Source of the DNA: an uncultured bacterium
GTDB taxonomy: Bacteria; Bacillota; Clostridia; Lachnospirales; Lachnospiraceae
Length of the DNA: 64,000 bases
Direction of reading: 5' to 3'
Assembly (NCBI GenBank): GCA_905215625.1
Contig: CAJMQQ010000008.1
Coordinates: 1 to 64,000, forward strand
Shown here: one piece after another, positions 61,164 to 64,000 of the stretch
How positions within the stretch are numbered: position 1 is the first letter of the stretch
How the letters are laid out: each line of letters starts with the position of its first letter
The notes under the pieces: generated by a model
The model's input: only the letters and a program-made list of their open reading frames with translations
What the model was told of the DNA's origin: nothing
The model's database searches: none
Translations under genes and position numbers: made by a program

Positions 61164-62222
61164 TTATTGTGCTTTTATGATGTGGTATCCTGCTGCCTTT
61201 GTTAAACGGTTCATAATGGCCTGGCCAATCTGGTCTCCTGGAAAACTTTCTGAATAAATCACGTCTGCTCCTAAATCGTCAAATTCCCGAAGGACTGCAT
61301 ATAAGTTGTGAGCCACTGTTTCTTCCTTTGCCCGGATACCGATAGACTGGATCATACCGGCCGGATAGCAGGTTCTGGTCTCATCCGTACAGATAATTCC
61401 TACCTTCTTTCCTTCTTTAAACGCCTCTTTTGCCAGACGGTTAATGGTTTTTACTACCTGATCCATCTCGCCTTCTACCAGGGTCAGAGGGGCTTTTGGC
61501 GCATAATGGCGGTATTTCATGCCTGGCGCTTTGGGATGTTCTCCTTCTTTCATAGGCCCTAAAATCGCCGGATCCATTTCTGCCTCCCCCAGGGTTTCTC
61601 TTACCATCTCAATGGTAATGGCGCCCGGCCGCAGAATCATTGCCACAGGGCCTGTTACATCAATAATCGTAGATTCCAGTCCTATTCCCACCGGACCTCC
61701 GTCTACAATCATATCAATCTTTCCTTCCATATCCTGCCATACGTGATCCGCCGTCGTCGGACTTGGCCGTCCGGAACTGTTTGCGCTGGGAGCAGCGATG
61801 GGCACTCCTGCCAGACGAATCAGGGTTTTTGCAACTGGATCCGAAGGCATCCGGACAGCTACCGTATCCAGACCTCCCGTTGTTCCGTAAGGAACCAGAT
61901 CGGTTTTCTTAAAAACCAGGGTCATAGGGCCGGGCCAGTAACGATCCATCAGTTTTTTTGCCATATCCGGAATCTCTGCCGCCAACGGCTTTAATTCTTC
62001 CGGACTGGAAATATGGGCGATTAAGGGATTGTCCGACGGTCTGCCTTTTGCTGCATAAATCTTCTTTGCGGCTTCTTCATCCAGGGCATTAGCTCCTAAT
62101 CCATAAACGGTTTCGGTCGGGAATGCCACCAGGCCGCCTTCTCTTAAAATACGGGCTGCTTCTTCCAGTTCTTCCTCTTTTATCTGATCCGAATCTGTTA
62201 CTTTTATCCGCTTTGTCTCCAC
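61164..62222 (-). CDS. L-threonylcarbamoyladenylate synthase
   Basis: A 352-residue Sua5/YwlC-type enzyme that makes threonylcarbamoyl-AMP for the t6A37 tRNA modification. The N-terminal TsaC/YrdC domain (about 20-205) has FPTETVYGLGANA, YAAKGRPSDNPLIAHI and SANSSGRPSPT; the C-terminal Sua5 domain (about 235-350) starts at APGMKYRHYAPKAPL. The long form is usual in Firmicutes (TsaC in E. coli lacks the second domain). Confidence 0.95.
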   Translation of the reverse strand: METKRIKVTDSDQIKEEELEEAARILREGGLVAFPTETVYGLGANALDEEAAKKIYAAKGRPSDNPLIAHISSPEELKPLAAEIPDMAKKLMDRYWPGPMTLVFKKTDLVPYGTTGGLDTVAVRMPSDPVAKTLIRLAGVPIAAPSANSSGRPSPTTADHVWQDMEGKIDMIVDGGPVGIGLESTIIDVTGPVAMILRPGAITIEMVRETLGEAEMDPAILGPMKEGEHPKAPGMKYRHYAPKAPLTLVEGEMDQVVKTINRLAKEAFKEGKKVGIICTDETRTCYPAGMIQSIGIRAKEETVAHNLYAVLREFDDLGADVIYSESFPGDQIGQAIMNRLTKAAGYHIIKAQ

Positions 62223-62280
62223 TTTATCATCACTCCTGTTTTGTTTTCAGCAGCCTTGGACTGCTGTATAGTGGACGAAT

Positions 62281-62324
62281 GCCGCGGCAGGGGAAACCGC
62301 TGATCCGGCTCCGCTCACCGCGGC
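62281..62324. other. GC-rich stem-loop between dnaB and tsaC genes
   Basis: GCCGCGG (62281-62287) pairs with CCGCGGC (62318-62324) around a 30-base loop. No T run follows, so it is at best a weak transcript end or processing site. A second small hairpin, CAGCAG/CTGCTG, lies near 62250-62265. Confidence 0.4.
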
Positions 62325-62345
62325 TTCATATCCGTAAAACCTTAT

Positions 62346-63680
62346 TTAATCTCTTGCCATATTTACAAACTTGGTGTATTCTGGCCGCCATAAAAGCTCC
62401 ACCGTTCCAATGGGGCCGTTACGCTGTTTTGCAATAATAACTTCTGCCACATTGGGTTTATCGGTATCTTTATTATAATAATCATCTCGATATAAAAACA
62501 TTACCACGTCCGCATCCTGCTCAATGGCTCCCGATTCTCGCAAATCAGAAAGCATAGGACGGTGATCCTGTCTGGTTTCACAAGCGCGGCTTAACTGGGA
62601 AAGAGCCACTACCGGAGCGTTCATCTCTCTGGCCAGGGCCTTTAAGGATCTGGAAATCTCAGAAATCTCCTGCTGACGGTTATCGCCGCTTTTTCCGCTT
62701 CCGCTCATTAACTGAAGGTAGTCAATGATAATCATGGAAAGGCCGTATTCCAGCTTCATTTTTCTGCATTTAGACCGCAGTTCTGTAATGGAAATACCAG
62801 GCGTATCGTCAATAATCAGCTTGGAACCGCCGATAATCCCAATTCCCTCTACTACTGCATCCCAGTCGGAATCTGTCAGGCTGCCGGTCCTAAGTTTCTG
62901 GGAATCCACGTTAGACTCCATGGACAGCATACGGTTTACCAGCTGCTCTTTGGACATCTCCAGACTGAATATCATACACGGCATATTCTTCTTAACTGCC
63001 ACATAGTCTACCAAGTTTAAGACAAAAGCGGTCTTACCCATAGACGGACGGGCTGCAATCAAAATAAAGTCTGATGGCTGCATACCGGAAGTCTTATAAT
63101 CCAAGTCAATAAATCCCGTAGGAATACCGGTAACAGCTCCCTGGTTGCGGGACGCTACCTCAATTTTTTCCAGTACGTTTAACGCCACCTGACGGATGGG
63201 AACGAAATCTCCGCCGCTTCTGGTCTGAAGCAGGTCAAAAACGGATTTTTCCGTCATGGCCAGAATATCTTCCAGCTTTTCCTTGCCAACATAGCAGGTA
63301 TTGGCGATTTCTTCGTTTATCTTAATCAGTTTTCTAAGGACTGCTTTCTCTCTTACAATATTGGCATAAGAGCGGACATTGGCCGATGTGGGAACCATGG
63401 TAATGATGTCGCGGACAAATTCCAGGCTGCTGACCTCCGGCGGAACGTCCTTTTCCTTCAGCCGGTTTTGAAGGGTTACCAGATCCACTGGCTTTCCTTC
63501 GTTAAACAGCTCCACCATCGCCTCAAACATGACGCCGTACTGGTGCTGGTAAAATTCATCTGCTGTGACAATCTCAGACGCCGCAATAATGGCGTCCCTG
63601 TCCATCAGCATGGAACCGATGACTGACTGCTCTGCCTCAATACTGTGAGGAAGCACCCGTTTCATCAGATTTTCTTCCAT
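62346..63680 (-). CDS. dnaB: Replicative DNA helicase
   Basis: A 444-residue hexameric helicase of the replication fork. The N-terminal primase-interaction domain (LPHSIEAEQSVIGSMLMD) is followed by a linker and the RecA-like motor, with Walker A AARPSMGKTAF (about 206-216), MIIIDYLQLMSG as Walker B, and SRSLKALAREMNAPVVALSQLSRACE with the arginine finger region. Its ATG overlaps the rplI stop (TAATG), the conserved rplI-dnaB pairing of Firmicutes. Confidence 0.97.
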   Translation of the reverse strand: MEENLMKRVLPHSIEAEQSVIGSMLMDRDAIIAASEIVTADEFYQHQYGVMFEAMVELFNEGKPVDLVTLQNRLKEKDVPPEVSSLEFVRDIITMVPTSANVRSYANIVREKAVLRKLIKINEEIANTCYVGKEKLEDILAMTEKSVFDLLQTRSGGDFVPIRQVALNVLEKIEVASRNQGAVTGIPTGFIDLDYKTSGMQPSDFILIAARPSMGKTAFVLNLVDYVAVKKNMPCMIFSLEMSKEQLVNRMLSMESNVDSQKLRTGSLTDSDWDAVVEGIGIIGGSKLIIDDTPGISITELRSKCRKMKLEYGLSMIIIDYLQLMSGSGKSGDNRQQEISEISRSLKALAREMNAPVVALSQLSRACETRQDHRPMLSDLRESGAIEQDADVVMFLYRDDYYNKDTDKPNVAEVIIAKQRNGPIGTVELLWRPEYTKFVNMARD

Positions 63681-64000
63681 TATGCTTCCTGTACCTTTAC
63701 TGCAAGCTTAGCAGTTACGTCTTTATGGAGTTTTACCGGAACTTCGTGGGTTCCAAAAGTCTTGATTGCTTCTGGAAGCACCAGTTTTTTCTTATCAATC
63801 TCTAATCCAAGCTGGTCTGCAACTGCTTTTGCAATCTCCTTGCTGGACACAGAACCGAAGGCTTTTCCACCTTCCCCTGCCTTCATGGTCAGGGTAACGG
63901 ACAGCTTTTCTAATTTTTCCGCCAGTTCTTTAGCTGCTGCCAGATTTTCTGCTGCAATTTTCTCTTCATTTGCTTTCTGAAGCTTTAAATCATTTAAGTT
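63680..64000 (-). CDS. rplI: 50S ribosomal protein L9, 5' part outside the window
   Basis: About 106 C-terminal residues are visible: the central helix ([20 protein letters not shown]), then [24 protein letters not shown] and the C-terminal domain ending AVKVQEA. L9 is about 148 residues; some 40 N-terminal ones lie beyond the right edge. The internal Met at 63886 is not the start. Confidence 0.95.
   Translation of the reverse strand, partial: NLNDLKLQKANEEKIAAENLAAAKELAEKLEKLSVTLTMKAGEGGKAFGSVSSKEIAKAVADQLGLEIDKKKLVLPEAIKTFGTHEVPVKLHKDVTAKLAVKVQEA

Overview
The window looks like a chromosomal segment of an anaerobic gut Firmicute of the Lachnospiraceae type (Clostridia). Reasons: strong AGGAGG-type ribosome binding sites, a fused AdhE, an EFR1-type flavodoxin/ferredoxin protein, DUF6110 beside a P-type ATPase, LplABC-type sugar transporters with a membrane-anchored AraC regulator, and housekeeping genes of clostridial type (rplI-dnaB, mfd-pth, nth, trmL). 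No phage genes, insertion sequences, CRISPR arrays or rRNA operons were seen. One partial tRNA-Phe lies at the left edge and one partial ribosomal protein gene (rplI) at the right edge.

Layout. 1-9.7 kb: tRNA-Phe, a GH13 debranching-enzyme-like protein that has lost its catalytic residues, two ABC-F ATPases, exonuclease III, a nitroreductase, a MATE exporter and an EFR1 ferredoxin. 9.9-18.2 kb: sugar cluster 1, with an Rbs-type ABC importer, NagZ-like GH3, lactonase-fold protein and HAD phosphatase, transcribed divergently from an AraC regulator. 18.3-22.05 kb: adhE followed by an aminoglycoside-phosphotransferase-fold kinase in one transcription unit. 22.1-40.9 kb: sugar cluster 2, a large amino-sugar locus with a LplABC-type importer, cytoplasmic GH20, NagB, a Gfo/Idh/MocA oxidoreductase, a DHDPS-family lyase, an atypical SDR, a frameshifted M20 amidohydrolase, a DUF4838 protein, a TIM-barrel isomerase, a membrane AraC regulator, NagA and an AGE-family epimerase. 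Both sugar clusters are visibly more AT-rich than their neighbours.

41-45.2 kb: a metal cassette (very short Fur-like protein, tiny membrane protein, DUF6110, P-type ATPase with an SC motif in place of CPC) controlled from a promoter carrying two TTAG-N6-CTAA palindromes, then a formate/nitrite channel. 45.3-47.1 kb: a second MATE exporter and the C-terminal remnant of a sulfatase. 47.1-64 kb: housekeeping and repair genes (mfd, pth, trmL, nth, tsaC, dnaB), an Lrp regulator with an aminotransferase, a VanW protein, a B12-binding radical SAM protein, and a flavoprotein gene preceded by a well-formed purine (guanine-class) riboswitch.

How it fits together. The two sugar clusters probably import and break down N-acetylhexosamine-containing oligosaccharides inside the cell: GH3 and GH20 release GlcNAc, NagA and NagB feed fructose-6-phosphate to glycolysis, and the AGE epimerase could bring in ManNAc. 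AdhE and the formate channel handle fermentation end products; both promoters carry a partial Rex-like box. The strongest candidates for new biology are the DUF4838/DHDPS/SDR/M20 branch of cluster 2, the riboswitch-controlled flavoprotein, the metal cassette with its double operator, and the catalytically dead GH13 protein.
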